Assembly: GCA_014529385.2 (NCBI GenBank) | Contig: CM043969.1 | Coordinates: 21,577,946 to 21,641,945, forward strand | DNA from: Adiantum capillus-veneris | Lineage: Eukaryota; Streptophyta; Polypodiopsida; Polypodiales; Pteridaceae | DNA length: 64,000 nucleotides | Reading direction: 5' to 3' | Shown here: positions 22,848 through 36,100 of the stretch, piece by piece | Layout: each line of letters begins with the position of its first letter | Numbering within the stretch: position 1 is the first letter of the stretch | Position numbers and translations under genes: made by a program | The notes under the pieces: model-generated | Told to the model about the DNA's origin: nothing | What the model saw: only the letters and a program-made list of their open reading frames with translations | Database searches by the model: none

Positions 22848-23523
22848 CACGATATACGTGGTTCACCCAATGTGGGCTACGTCCACGGGAAAGCAGCCAC
22901 TCAATGGCTTTAGCACTTCAAAAGAAGAAGTAGTTTACAAAGGGATTAAACCCTTGATAGAGATCCCGCCTTGCTTCACTCTCACCACCTCACACTCACC
23001 TTGTTGCATCAACTTCACACTCAACTTGTTGCATCAACTTCACACTATGAAATGTGTGTAGAAATGGCCTCCTTTTATAGGCCAAAAGGGCTGCCCTCTC
23101 TTATGAGAGACAGCCATGTGTAGCCTCCCTTGTGCGAATAAGTCCAAATCAGACCCTCCAATCCACCCATGTGTGGCCGCCCTTGAGAAGACAAGTCCGC
23201 TTTTGAATTCGGCCACCGGCCACCGGACATTGACTTCCGACCACCGGCCACCGGCCAACCGACCGGTTGTTTTCCGACCACTTTCCGGCCGCCGTCCAGC
23301 CATAATATTTCGGCGAAAAGGAATATTCCGGCGAAAAAAAAGTCTCGGGGACCTCCGCCCCCAAGGCCTTTAAAGTTGCCCCTGATTCTTGTCCATGAAA
23401 ATTTTGGTTTCCGGTGAGTGATTTTCCTTCACACACGATGGCTTCTCCTCATAATGGGGGCCTTACAAATGTGCGCTTTTACCACATAAAATTACAAGGG
23501 TAAATCAAGCTCCATACTTAACA
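22729..23523 (-). repeat. Copia 3' LTR
   Basis: Matches 27532-28319. It has one more copy of a 25-bp CAACTTCACACT(C) repeat near 23005-23045 and fewer copies of a CCGGCCA-rich unit near 23212-23265 than the 5' LTR. The GA microsatellite at 22814-22843 is longer here. Confidence 0.94.
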
Positions 23524-23536
23524 ATCTCCCACTTGG
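23524..23536 (-). promoter_or_regulatory. Copia polypurine tract
   Basis: On the minus strand CCAAGTGGGAGAT lies directly before the 3' LTR. AAGTGGGAGAT is the purine-rich core and the likely plus-strand primer. Confidence 0.7.
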
Positions 23537-23583
23537 AGACTGATCTCCAAACCAAACCTGTGACCGCTTTCCATTCTGGCTTC

Positions 23584-26208
23584 TTATCCTTGAATGCCGA
23601 TTGAAGATGAGCAAAAGCTCAACTTCTCCTTGTTGACCACCTTTGTAAACATGTCTGCAGGATTTTCACTTGTATGCACCTTTCCTAGCTTTAGTTGTCC
23701 CTCTTCCAAAAGAGTGCGTATGAAGTGATATCTCACCTCAATGTGCTTTGTCCTTGAATGAAAGGCTGAGTTCTTCGCAAGATGGATAGCGCTTTGGCTA
23801 TCACTGTACAAGACACAATTGTCTTGTTTGAATCCAAGCTCTTCTAAGAATCTGTGAAGCCACAGAATTTCTTTGCTTGCATCCGTCATTGCTACATACT
23901 CTACTTCCGTGGTATAAAGTGAAACCACTTTCTGCAGCTTTGAAGCCCAGCTTACTGCTGTGCCTCCAACCGTGAACACATAGCCAGTAGTTCTCCTTCG
24001 AGTATCTTTGTCACCTGCCATATCTGCATCAGCATACCCTTCTAGAAAAATATCAGTTCCTCCAAAATACAAAGCATTTGTTGTTGTCCCTTTTAGATAC
24101 CTAAGTATCCACTTCACAGCTTGCCAATGCTCTTTACTTGGGTTGTCCATGAACCTACTCACAACTCCCACTACATGTGCAATGTCTGGCCTTGTCCAGA
24201 CCATAGCATACATTAGAGAACCTACCGCTGCAGCATATGGAACTTTAGACATATAGGCTATCTCCTCTTGTGTCTTTGGACACATATCCTTCGTTAGTTT
24301 AAAATGACCAGCCAAAGGTGTAGAAACTGGTTTTGCATTTTGCATTGCAAACCTTTCTAGTACCTTCATGATGTAATCTTCTTGAGATAGCTTTATTGTC
24401 TTCTTCGTCCTGTCCCTTGATATTTTCATACCAAGTATCCTCTTTGCAGCACCTAAATCTTTCATTGAAAAAGATTTGGACAGCTCCTCTTTTAGGTCTT
24501 TGATGTCCTGCATGTTAGCACTTGCAATCAACATGTCATCAACATACAGCATTAGGATGATGAATTTCCCATCTCCCAAATTCTTCGTGTAGACGCAGTG
24601 ATCCGAGTTGCATCTTATGAATCCATGATCCAACATCCATCGATCAAACTTCAAGTACCATTGTCTTGATGCTTGCTTTAAACCATACAAGCTCTTCTTT
24701 AATCTGCAAACCATTTTCTCCTTACCTTTTACTTCATACCCCTTTGGTTGAAGCATGTAGATTTCCTCCTCTAAGTCACCGTGAGGGAATGCCGTATTTA
24801 CATCCATTTGCTCGATATTTAGATCATGAGCAGCCACAAGGCTTAAGACAAGCCTAATTGAGTTCATTTTTACAACAGGAGAAAATATTTCATTGAAGTC
24901 AATACCTTTCTTTTGAGAAAAACCTTTTACCACAAGCCTAGACTTGTACCTTTTCTTCCCACCTTCTTCTTCCTTTAGCTTGTACACCCATTTGTTTTGA
25001 AGTGCCCACTTACCTTTAGGCAACTCAACCAACTCCCATGTTTGGTTGCGATGTAGTGAGTCCATCTCCACTTGCATGCTCTTCGTCCATTCTTCTTTGG
25101 ATTCATGTTGCATAGCTTCTTCATATGATTCCGGCTCTCCAGAATCTGAGATCAAGAGATGGTTGAAGGAAGGAACAAACCTTTCTGGAGGTCTACTTGC
25201 TCTTTTAGATCTTCGGGGAATAGGTTGAGGCTCCTCATTTGGTTGACGTTGTTGCACATTGTCACCATTTGCAGTCCTTGAGTCTTCACTGTCCTCAAGC
25301 TCCATGTACTCATCACCTGTTTCTTTTGTTTGTTTTCTTTCCAAGTAATCTTTGTACATATTTTGTTCGTTAAAAATTACATCCCTAATCCCTAAGATTT
25401 TACCATCTTCAGGATTCCATAGGCGATACCCAAAGTCTCCTTCTCCATAGCCAATGAAGAAACACTTTTTGGACTTTGCATCTAACTTTGATCTTAGGCT
25501 TCTATCTATGTGCATGAAAGCCTCACACCCAAACACTTTGAGAAATGCATAATTCACCGGTTTACCTGTCCATGCCTCTTCTGGAACTCCCCCATCCAAT
25601 GCCGTTGAAGGTGACTGATTGATTAAGTACACAGACATACTTACAGCTTCCGCCCAAAGCTCAAGCGGTAGGCCTGCATGTAGCCGCATGCTTTGTGCTC
25701 GTTCCATGATTGTCCTGTTCATCCTTTCCGAAATCCCATTTTGTTGAGGTGTCCTTGGGGTTGTCCTTTGCCTCCGAATGCCATTGCTAGCACAAAAGCT
25801 TTCAAAAGCTTGGCTGCAATATTTGCCTCCATTGTCGGATCTGAGGCATTTAACCTTGGTACCTGTTTCATTCTCCACAAAGGCTTTCCACCTTTGAAAT
25901 ATGAAAAATATATCGGATTTATTCTTCATGACATAAACCCATGTTTTTCTAGTCGCATCGTCTATGAATATTACATAGTACAATGAGCCACCAAGTGATG
26001 GTGTACTTGCAGGATCCCAAACATCAGAATGAACCAACTCAAGTTTTTTATTTTTTCTTTCATTTCCTGATTTTTGAAATTTTACCCTCTTTTGTTTACC
26101 ATAAACACAATCTTCACAGAACTCTAAGTCTTCAAACCTGGTAGAAGCTTCTTTGTTTGAAGGATTTGCATTCCTTTGGCACTCATATGTCCAAGTCAGT
26201 AGTGCCAC
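23584..26208 (-). pseudogene. Copia pol: integrase, reverse transcriptase, RNase H
   Basis: One open frame. The true coding part begins near 26130, where the frame joins from gag-protease (EDLEFCEDCVYGKQKRVKF). The integrase core shows IDDATRKTWVYV, RSDNGGKY and TPQQNGISERMNRT (D, D, E). RT shows NKWVYKLKEEEGG, RLVVKGFSQKKGIDF, MDVNTAFPHGDLEEEIYM and the catalytic YVDDML. RNase H shows YADADMAGDKDTRRRTTGYV, TTEVEYVAM and DSQSAIHLAKN. Length and all catalytic blocks are normal for plant copia pol. Its only defect is separation from gag-protease by a frameshift near 26130 and the upstream TGA at 26196. Confidence 0.94.
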
Positions 26209-27458
26209 ACCGCACTGTCAACTTCTGTAGTTGCTGCAGAAGCTGAAGGTTGCGTGCTAACAGTACACAAGTAAAGTGTACCGACTTTTTCTCCCTTGGC
26301 AACCACCAAAGATCCCTTTGAGATCTTCCACCGTTTGTTTCCGAATGCAATGTTGTGACCTTCATCGTCCAATTGTCCTGTAGAGATCAAATTTTTGCGA
26401 AGAGAAGGAACATGCCTAACATCTTTAAGCTTCCATTCATTTCCGTTAGCAGTTTTGACGGAAACTGTACCTTTGCCGACAATCTCACAAGCTTCATCAT
26501 CTCCCAAGTATACATACCCAAAATTACCTTTGGTGTAGTCTTGGAAATGTTGCTTGTGTGGTGTCGCATGGAATGAAGCCCCGGAATCTACTATCCAGGA
26601 ATTAGACACATTGTCTAATGAGAGAATTAGAGCATCTTGCTCTACTTTACCTGCCCCATTGGCCTCCGATGTTGGCTTGTTGTCTTGAGACTTTGTCTCC
26701 TTCTTCTTCTTGGACCAGCAATCCTTCTTGACGTGGCCCTTCTTGCCGCAGTTCCAACATTCAAGAACTGACTTTGTGCGTGACTTGCTCCGCCTTGAGC
26801 GATCACGACCCTTTTGGTTTTTGAACCTCTCCTTAGGCCTTCCTCTTGTTTCCACTGATAGTGCAGCACTTGATGATTCTCCTGTGCTTCTCCTTCGCAT
26901 TTCCTCGCTTAGGAGAACACCCACAACATCATCAAACTTAAGAGTATTTGTGCCACAGATAGAATTACTTACAGCCATCACAAGGCTGTCCCAACTATCC
27001 GGTAGAGATGATAGTATAAGGAGAGCTCGCACTTCGTCATCGAAATTGATTTTCACTGATCGAAGTTGACTTATGTTTGTGTTAAAGTCATTTAGGTGTT
27101 CTACAACTGAACCATTCTCTGCCATCTTTAGATTGAACAAGCGCTTCATAAGAAATACCTTATTGGATGCCGATGGTTTCTCGTAGAAGTCGTCAAATGA
27201 CTTCATCAAGTCCTCCGTGGTCTTCATCTCCGAAACATTGAAGGCCACTGTTGACGCCAAGCTTAACCGGATTATTCCTAGTGCCTTTCGATCAAGGACA
27301 ATCCATGCTTCATCTGCCATTGTTGCGGGCTTCTTCGCAAGACCGCCTAGTGGCAAATAGAGGTCCTTCTGGTAGAGATAGTCTTCAATCTGCATCTTCC
27401 AATGTTGGTAGTTTTTGCCGTTGAACTTCTCAATCTTGAGCTTCCCTTCCTCCGCCAT
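26196..27458 (-). pseudogene. Copia gag and protease
   Basis: ATG at 27458 (MAEEGKLKIEKFNGKNYQHW); an in-frame GTG lies three codons upstream. The gag domain (WKMQIEDYL, LKMAENGSVVEHLNDF) is followed by the zinc knuckle CWNCGKKGHVKKDC (CX2CX4HX4C) and the protease WIVDSGASFHATP, with the catalytic DSG intact. The frame ends at TGA 26198-26196 after AVWHY, where copia elements continue with a basic residue and LGHMSAKGM, the start of the integrase zinc region. That text follows directly after the stop, so this is one nonsense mutation. Gag pattern and protease context fit the Tork/Tnt1-like side of copia; the lineage is tentative. Confidence 0.92.
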
Positions 27459-27517
27459 AACTCCCACTCAATTCAAGGATTCCTTTCCTTGAGATAATTT
27501 AGCTACGAGCAAACCTT

Positions 27518-27529
27518 GCTCTAATACCA
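27518..27529 (-). promoter_or_regulatory. Copia primer binding site
   Basis: On the minus strand TGGTATTAGAGC, one change from the initiator-Met-tRNA site TGGTATCAGAGC, sits two bases after the 5' LTR. Confidence 0.88.
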
Positions 27530-27531
27530 GT

Positions 27532-28315
27532 TGTTAGGAAATAAGACGTAGCTAAATAGATAATTGAGTAGATTACTTAATGGAGAGAGACAAATTTATA
27601 TACACGAGATTATAGAGTAGAGAGAGAGAGATCGAGAGTACACACGATATACGTGGTTCACCCAATGTGGGCTACGTCCACGGGAAAGCAGCCACTCAAT
27701 GGCTTTAGCACTTCAAAAGAAGAAGTAGTTTACAAAGGGATTAAACCCTTGATAGAGCTCCCGCCTTGCTTCACTCTCACCACCTCACACTCACCTTGTT
27801 GCATCAACTTCACACTATGAAATGTGTGTAGAAATGGCCTCCTTTTATAGGCCAAAAGGGCTGCCCTCTCTTATGAGAGACAGCCATGTGTAGCCGCCCT
27901 TGTGCGAATAAGTCCAAATCGGACCCTCCAATCCGCCCATGTGTGGCCGCCCTTGAGAAGACAAGTCCGCTTTTGAATTCGGCCACCGGCCACCGGCCAT
28001 TGACTTCCGACCACCGGCCACCGGCCATTGACTTCCGACCACCGGCCATCGGCCATTGACTACCGGCCAACCGACCGGTTGTTTTCCGACCACTTTTCGG
28101 CCGCCGTCCGGCCATAATATTCCGACGAAAAAAAAAAGTCTCGGGGGCCTCCGCCCCCGAGGCATTTAAAGTTGCCCCTGATTCTTGTCCGTGAAAATTT
28201 TGGTTTCCGGTGAGTGAATTTCCTTCACGCACGATGGTTTCTTCTCATAATGGGAGCCTTACAAATGTGTGCTTTTACCACAGAAAATTACAAGGGTAAA
28301 TCAGGCTCCATACTT

Positions 28316-28319
<4 letters not shown>
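27532..28319 (-). repeat. Copia 5' LTR
   Basis: Minus-strand 5' LTR, starting TGTTAAGTATGG (28319) and ending TTTCCTAACA (27532). It contains a tandem CCGGCCA...TTGACTTCCG minisatellite (27980-28070) with more units than the other LTR. Confidence 0.94.

Positions 28320-28389
<70 letters not shown>
28320..28389. repeat. (TA)n microsatellite, copia insertion site
   Basis: About 34 TA units directly abut the copia 5' LTR. The other side of the insertion (22711-22728) is also (AT)n. Confidence 0.95.
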
Positions 28390-28392
<3 letters not shown>

Positions 28393-28428
28393 TGTCGTGC
28401 ACCGGCAATTGATTCTTAACAACCCCCC

Positions 28429-28474
<46 letters not shown>

Positions 28475-29344
28475 GTTCCTTGTCATCTGACCATCATACA
28501 CATGATTTTTTCTCCATTGCCATTGAATTGTTCTCCCAAGCTCCGAACTTGTCTTTACACTTTTCCTCTGATTTAAGATGGTTGCTCGCATGGTCGCACG
28601 TAGCGTCACTTCCGAGCTCCCATTAAAGAATCACTCTGCCTTTGTGCAGGAGCAAGTGGTCACTCCTCAAGATTTCAACTCCGAAAAAAGCCCAAGATTA
28701 CTTGACCATTATGGAGGTTGTCCATGCTATGTCGAACTCTAGCAAGGGTCAACTTGAAAGAGCAATAGCTAAGCAACAACAAGGTGGTGAGGAGAGAGCA
28801 ATTTCCAATCGGGGACGATTGGTGAGCTTTGTTCCAAGTCTCTTCTATGGAAGCTAAATCATTAAGGTTTCTTTTTAATCATTCAAAACTCCTCTAACTA
28901 GAGTTGAGGGTGCCACAACTTTTGAAACTTGTATCTCACTATAAGTGATAGTCATACAACTTCAGCAACAAAGACCATTGATGTCATACAAGAGACAAAA
29001 TGTGATTGTGGGAAGTTTTATGATGTACCTATACATTAACAATGATAGGTCTAGAATTTAGAGTTAGTTTTACAAGATTTAAGATACAAGATGAACAAGA
29101 CAATTGCCATACTTAAATATTGCATCTTCTTCTTGTAGAGAATGTAAACGAGAATGTAAACTTAAGCTAGCATGTGCTCCCTTTAAGCTCTAAAAATATT
29201 TTAGGAGATGTTTGCATTCCAGCCTTTGAAGGTCAATGAAGTTGAAGGTGCATTGGGGGCTTCTATCACACGTTGTGTTTGGAAAGCATTTACAGTGAAC
29301 TAATTCTTTGGGTGTACCACCTCAATAATAATTACTACCTCTAA
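28390..29344. other. Unassigned region, no supported gene
   Basis: A C-run and (CT)n at 28423-28471, then short frames without recognisable motifs. Confidence 0.6.
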
Positions 29345-30336
29345 TTATTTGCATGCCTCGCCCTCCCTCCCTCCCCTCCCCCCCCCCCCCCCCCCCCCTC
29401 TTGTGTGTGTGTGTGTGTGTGTGTGTGTGCTCGAAGTAGTTGCTCGCTCGAAAATAGTCGTTGGCCTTATGATAAGACTTTGTTTTGATGGTTTCCCCTT
29501 TGATGGTTTATGGCTCGTGACTGACAACTTTCCTTGCTTGATGTTATCAATCTCACATAGAATACCTTCATCCCTCATGTTATCTAAATATCCCAGCTTA
29601 AAGGCTTTGATGAGCTTTTTGTATGATCTCCATTGACAAGTTGGGTAATGGTAGTACCATTTTCAAGCTGCTTTCTTCAATGTTTGGGAAAAATACTCTC
29701 CCCATTCATCTTCATCAGTTTCTTTCAAATCTGTATATTGCTCAAAAGCTTGTATGTGTACATCACGGTCATTCTTTTTCCCACCTTTGAATACTGGAAA
29801 AGGAATTTTTAGGTTGTTGGAATGTTCATTGCTTTTACTGACTCTGGTTCTGTGTGTTGGCTTCCTGTATCGTGACTTCTTCTTGTTAGGCTCATCAGTA
29901 TCAACCTCACAATTCTCTGTCTCTGTCTGTGAGATTGTCTCTTCTCTTGTCTTCTTCGCGGCCTTATGTGATGGCGATGAGTTCTTAAACTCCCGTCACT
30001 CTCATCAGTATGTTTTTGACTTTTATGAGACCCATGAGACCTACTTCTCCTTTCAACCCTTTCAGCTCTCCGACGCCTGGAATGCTATGAATCCTGTGAT
30101 TCCTGAGGAATGCCCCCCCCCCCCCCCACCACCGCCACCGAATCCTGTGATTCCTCAATAGTGCCCCCTCTCCCCCAACCCCCCGGAGCGACATTAGTTT
30201 CATTCCCAGGGTAGTGATCAGTGTCAAAGCTTAATTTGGTCTCCTCTAGAATTGGACTAACTTTGTTGGGGTTCTCCCTGAATCGAGTGGCTGGTTGTCG
30301 GCCTCTTGTGCTCCTTCTGGTTGCCATTATTGACAT
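29345..30336 (-). pseudogene. Decayed LTR-retrotransposon gag-like sequence
   Basis: On the minus strand from 30336, MATRRSTRGRQPATRF (ATG near 30324) begins a basic, low-complexity N-terminus. After frame changes come NLKIPFPVFKGGKKNDRDV and EDEWGEYFSQTLKKAA, then a stop and KWYYHYP, then GYLDNMRDEGILCEIDNIKQ. The order fits a plant gag: target-like VFKG block, helix, then W-Y capsid motif. It is interrupted by several frameshifts and stops and by a poly-C/poly-G run at 30113-30128. A TTTGGCGATCACGGTGG segment on the minus strand upstream (near 30400) may be its primer site. No pol was found to the left. Confidence 0.45.
29379..29428. repeat. Poly-C and (TG)n microsatellite
   Basis: A C-run at about 29379-29398 followed by (TG)n to 29428. 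Confidence 0.9.
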
Positions 30337-31544
<1,208 letters not shown>

Positions 31545-32500
31545 AATTATAGCCCTGGCCTCCTATTGGCTTCAAAAAAATATGTTTGCTATCTATATAG
31601 TGCAAGGACACACTCTAAAGAGAAGAAAGCGCTAAAGAAAAAAATAAGCAAAAGAAAAACACATGTATCAGTGTGTGTTTGGCCATCTCTTTATATATGG
31701 GCACAAAAAGTCTTTTGACTTTTCATTTTCATGGGTCTTTTCTTTTTCTTTTTTTTTTAAATTAGCAAATTCACACTTCGTGAGTGAATTGTATTAAGCA
31801 TATCATAAAATTACAAAACCAACCTCAAGCTCAGATCGAACTTTGAGGTGCTTAAGACTACAAGTAGTACGCTTACCGCCTCTTATCGAGGCCTAATACC
31901 AAAGTATGTGATCAAAAGTTCTAAGCTTTACTTATAATAGCCTATTGATTTCATGGTATAGGCCCTAGACCAATCATCCGAGTTTAGGTCTTTTCATTTC
32001 CTAAACTCACCCTTTACTTATGCACTTAAGATGTTTTGAAAGGATTTTCATTTTTTGGAGATTGGGGAGACCTAACAAAATAGAGTTTAAAGAAGAACAA
32101 AATTGGAATTTTGCTCAAGAAAAGCCTTGAAGCGAAATTCTGTGTATAGGAGATTGACTATGTAAAACCACTCCAATTAGAAGCCTCGATATAGTGACAT
32201 GTAGAATAAGGGATAAATGAAGGATTAGGGCATTCCAAACTTTTGTTTGTTTGTTTGTTTTTTTTGGCAAAACTCACAAACCCAGAGTGGATTATATCAT
32301 CAAATCCAAAAATTACAGATTCTTGTGATGAGCATGACAACAAACTTTTTTTCTAACACCGCCTAAAAAGAGCGCACACTTAAAACACCCCAATTTCTAG
32401 GCCAAAAGTTGAAGAAGTTGCCGGTCTTTACATAAACTTGTAAAATTTAACCCCTTTAAGATTTTGCAATTTTAGCCGGTTCAAAATACACTAAACCCAT
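31545..32500. repeat. Diverged direct repeat, copy A (downstream of WRKY last exon)
   Basis: Parts at 31590-31740, 31985-32070 and 32380-32500 match, in order, 34260-34640. Examples are CTTTTCATTTCCTAAACTC and TTGGCAATTTTAG-like TTGCAATTTTAGCCGGTT. The intervening 31741-31985 and 32160-32345 are absent from copy B. Each begins near a T-run followed by GGCAAA or AGCAAATTCAC and looks like a separate retroposon insertion. Confidence 0.65.
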
Positions 32501-32606
32501 GGTACAAGTTACAACAATAATGTAGATGGCATTATCAGATGTGATACACTTGTGTTGAGAAAATGTACAACGTATGTATGTGTGTGTTTTAGCCGGGGGG
32601 ATGGGG

Positions 32607-33080
32607 TTATAACGTGGAAGTAGAGGAGGTATGGGAAAGGGGGGAGAGCGAGGCGGAGAGGGGGTAGCTCGTGTTGTTATTGTCGTCGGTGGAGGAGATG
32701 GTTGGTAGAGGGGGAAGGGGGCTACCCTGGCACGTGGGAGCGGCAGGAACGCACGTGTGGAGTAGAGAAGGCGTGGGAAGCGCGTTGGGGCGGTGGTGCA
32801 GGTGGATACCCTCGTAGCTCACCAGCAGAAGCCCTGCATCCTCTCGACTCCTCTCCACTTGCTTCTTCACGCCGCACGCTCCGCTGCTGCACCGGTAGTA
32901 GCTCCTGCATGCAATGATCAAACTATATAAACATCACTCTCTCTCTCTCTCTCTCTCTCTCCCTCTCCTCTCCTCTGAGATTTTTCTTCTGACGTTAAAT
33001 TTTATCCTCTCCTACCCGCTCACACACACAAGCTCCCGATTTGAAATTTAATCGTGGTGCGGCTCGAACCTGGGTCCCCC

Positions 33081-33127
<47 letters not shown>

Positions 33128-36100
33128 GATTGACTAGTGAAAGCGATCCACATTTGTTGGCAAAATGACACATCAGAAGTCAACAAGTCTAATATACCAT
33201 CCACAATAAAGACAAGGATTTTTCCTAGTATATCGTATAATTATCGCGCACGCACACACACACAATTATTTGACAGAAAGCAACAACGAACATTTGACCC
33301 TTTTAGGTAGCCGTAAGCAATCAATCCCGTTTTTGATATCACAAGCTTTAATAGAGAAGGAAATTTGATAGGAAACTCCAATGTTTTGATGGAATGGTCG
33401 CCCTACCAAATCGAGAGAGAGAGAGACCCTAAGCCCCTAAATGACGTGGTGTGATTTGGGGAAACCCTATGAACTAGCTTAGGTGTTGCTCACACGGGAA
33501 CCTTGGTCGTCCAATCAAGTTGGTGAACTAGGGGCCAACTAACTCTATTAGATAGGGAGGGCATATGCATCATGGATCCAGACAATTAATGAGCACTCTT
33601 CAATTGGGACCAAGTGACATATTGCACAAATGCAATAAGGTCACTTGGCCATTGCAGCACCCACTATCAAAAGTTGCAATTGACTTCATCATAAAGAAAG
33701 GAAGAGAACGGAAGCCAATTTGATGACTGTTTGAGCTTCCACGAGAGTGCACATGGAGGGAATGGTGCAAACGCAATCCATATCAAAGGATGCGCGTGGA
33801 TCAGAGCGCTCAATGTCCCGAATGTGGTGGAGGGGGGGACTTCACCATGTTGGGGGCGATGGGAAGCTGTTGAAGAAGAAGACAAATTCGCCCTCCTCCT
33901 TTTCTACCAAACGCAAGCACAAAGGGATGCATGCTCCCACCCCCCTAAAACCACAAAAATGACATTGTGCACACTAAGAAAATCAATCAAGTTGGTGAAC
34001 TAGGGTGGCTAGTTGATCCCTAGTTTCCCCTTGGTCCCCCTAAGTTTACCAATTTGACCCAATGGGGGCCACATTGCCCTTCATGCACCACAAGTAATCC
34101 CCACCATAGTTCCCCTAAGAGCAAACCCCATGCAAGATAGTGCTCAAGACCCACCTTAATCGCTAGCTATGACATTCATTTGTAACCGATGGACATCTCT
34201 CCCGATCAAATATGTTTTATGATGACTTCAAAATAAATAAATTCACTACCTACATAGTGGAAGAAAACTCTAGCTACATAATGGAGAAACTCTAAAGAAG
34301 AAGAAAAGCACAAATGTACCAATGCACACTCGACCAGCTCTTTAAATGAACATGAAAACTTTTCATTTCCTAAACTCTCCCTTCACTTATGCATTCGAGA
34401 TGTTTGGAAAGGATTTTTATTTTTCCAAGATTGGGGGTTCTTGCTCGATCGATGAGAAAATTATTTATATTTCACAGCTAAACTAGAGAGGGAGAAGGCT
34501 TGGCCAAAACACTTTTCCTAACCTAAGAGAAGAAGAGCACCATTAAAACTCTTCTAGTTTCTAGGTCAAAATTTGAAGCTTTTACTAATAATATTTACAC
34601 TAAAAGTTGTAAAATCTTCGAGACAAGCTCGGAAGCTAGCAAGGATTTGGCAATTTTAGTCGGTTAAAATCCAACAAACCCTTTTTTTTTTTTTTACATT
34701 GGTGATTGAACAGGGATGTGGCGAAGTGAAGAAAAAAACAAAAGTATAAAAACGAATAGCTAATACTGAGAATTCCCATTGGCCATGTATGAGACAAAAG
34801 CCGCCAAAACTAGATAGAGAAAATAAAGGCAAAAAAATAGAGAATATAAGTCTTATTAGCGGTAAAGGCAAGGGGCTTTAGACGTGTGCGCTATGGTTCA
34901 ACCCCCTAAATGCATTCTAGGATTGACGGAAAAAAAAGACTAAAAGAAATAGCTCTTGAGCTGGTAGAGGAGCCAGTTTAGAGGCACCTAACTCAACCAT
35001 CTACTACACCATTTTGATTGTGAAGAGGCGCAAATGGAAGCTATGCATAGCACCTCGGTCCAGCAAGAATCTGATCGCGAGCGCGATCGGCAGTCCAATG
35101 ACGAAGTACGAGGCGACGTTCGAAATTGTGTGTGAAAAAAATGGACACAAGTTTCAATAGTGCCAAGGGGGGATTTAGAGTCATCGCGCCAACAAGGTTC
35201 AAACAACAGATCAAAAGGTGAGGATGCTTCCACGACTCAGCTAACCATACAGGCACTCGTCGTCGCATGCCTCAAAATTGGAACCAAGAAGCGTTTTTTG
35301 AAGGGGGTAGACTCGTCTCTGTACAAGGAAGCGTCTTTTTACTGCCTCTACCACAAGAAGATTTAGAAATTTTCTCATGTAGGAAAACGGACTCTTTTCC
35401 AGTGTTTCTCATACAATGAATAACATCATGAGCTTTTGTGAGGGAGGCACCGCATACCTAGCTACATACGATTGGGGGCAGTGGACCCCTGGCCCGTTTC
35501 TAGTGTTTCTCATACAATGAATAACATCATGAGCTTCTGCTCGAGAGGCAACACATACCTAGCTAGGTACGATTGGGGGCAGGGGACCCCCGCCCCGCCC
35601 CCCCCCCCCCCCCCCCCCCCCCCCCCCACCGGGCCGGCGGTCCCCTGCCCCCAATCGTACCTAGCTAGGTATGCGGTGCCTCCCTCACAGAAGCTCGTGA
35701 TGTTGAGGTAAGTCACAAGGTGGGAATTATTGTGAGAATTTGTCCAAAACTTCTTGTTATACCCTAAACGGGTCCACTATGGTTCAACCCCCCTAAATGC
35801 ATTCTAGGATTGCGGATGCGGGTTCAACCCCCCCTAAATGCAATCTAGGATTGCTGAAAAAAAAAAGACTAAAAAAGAAATAGCTCTAAACATGTGGAGC
35901 TGTGGCGGTTTCTCTTTTAGAGAAAGAGTAGTACCTAGGATGCGGGCTGTTCTTGATGCTCTTCTGGCCATACTTTCTCCAACGATAGCCATCATTTACC
36001 GCATCGTCCTCGCATCTGAGCTTCACTGTGTATCTGGGCTCCATGTGGCTCATCCTCTTTTGCAACCTTGATCTCCAGCTACAACTGCCAGTAATTTCAT

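Larger units (their letters stand above)
22729..28319 (-). mobile_element. Ty1/copia LTR retrotransposon, nearly intact and young
   Basis: Two LTRs of about 790 bp (22729-23523 and 27532-28319) with TG...CA ends differ by few substitutions. Between them, on the minus strand, are an initiator-Met primer site, gag, protease, integrase, RT and RNase H in copia order. The flanks are TATAT on both sides, within an AT microsatellite, so the target duplication is compatible but not proven. Only two lesions were seen: a stop and a frameshift between protease and integrase. Confidence 0.95.

Noticed and set aside
28642-28857. 71-codon plus-strand ORF near the copia element
   Set aside because: No recognisable motif, no conserved copy and no splice or promoter context.
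33061-33074. tRNA-type B box in WRKY intron on the minus strand
   Set aside because: No A box at the right distance; only a microsatellite is there.
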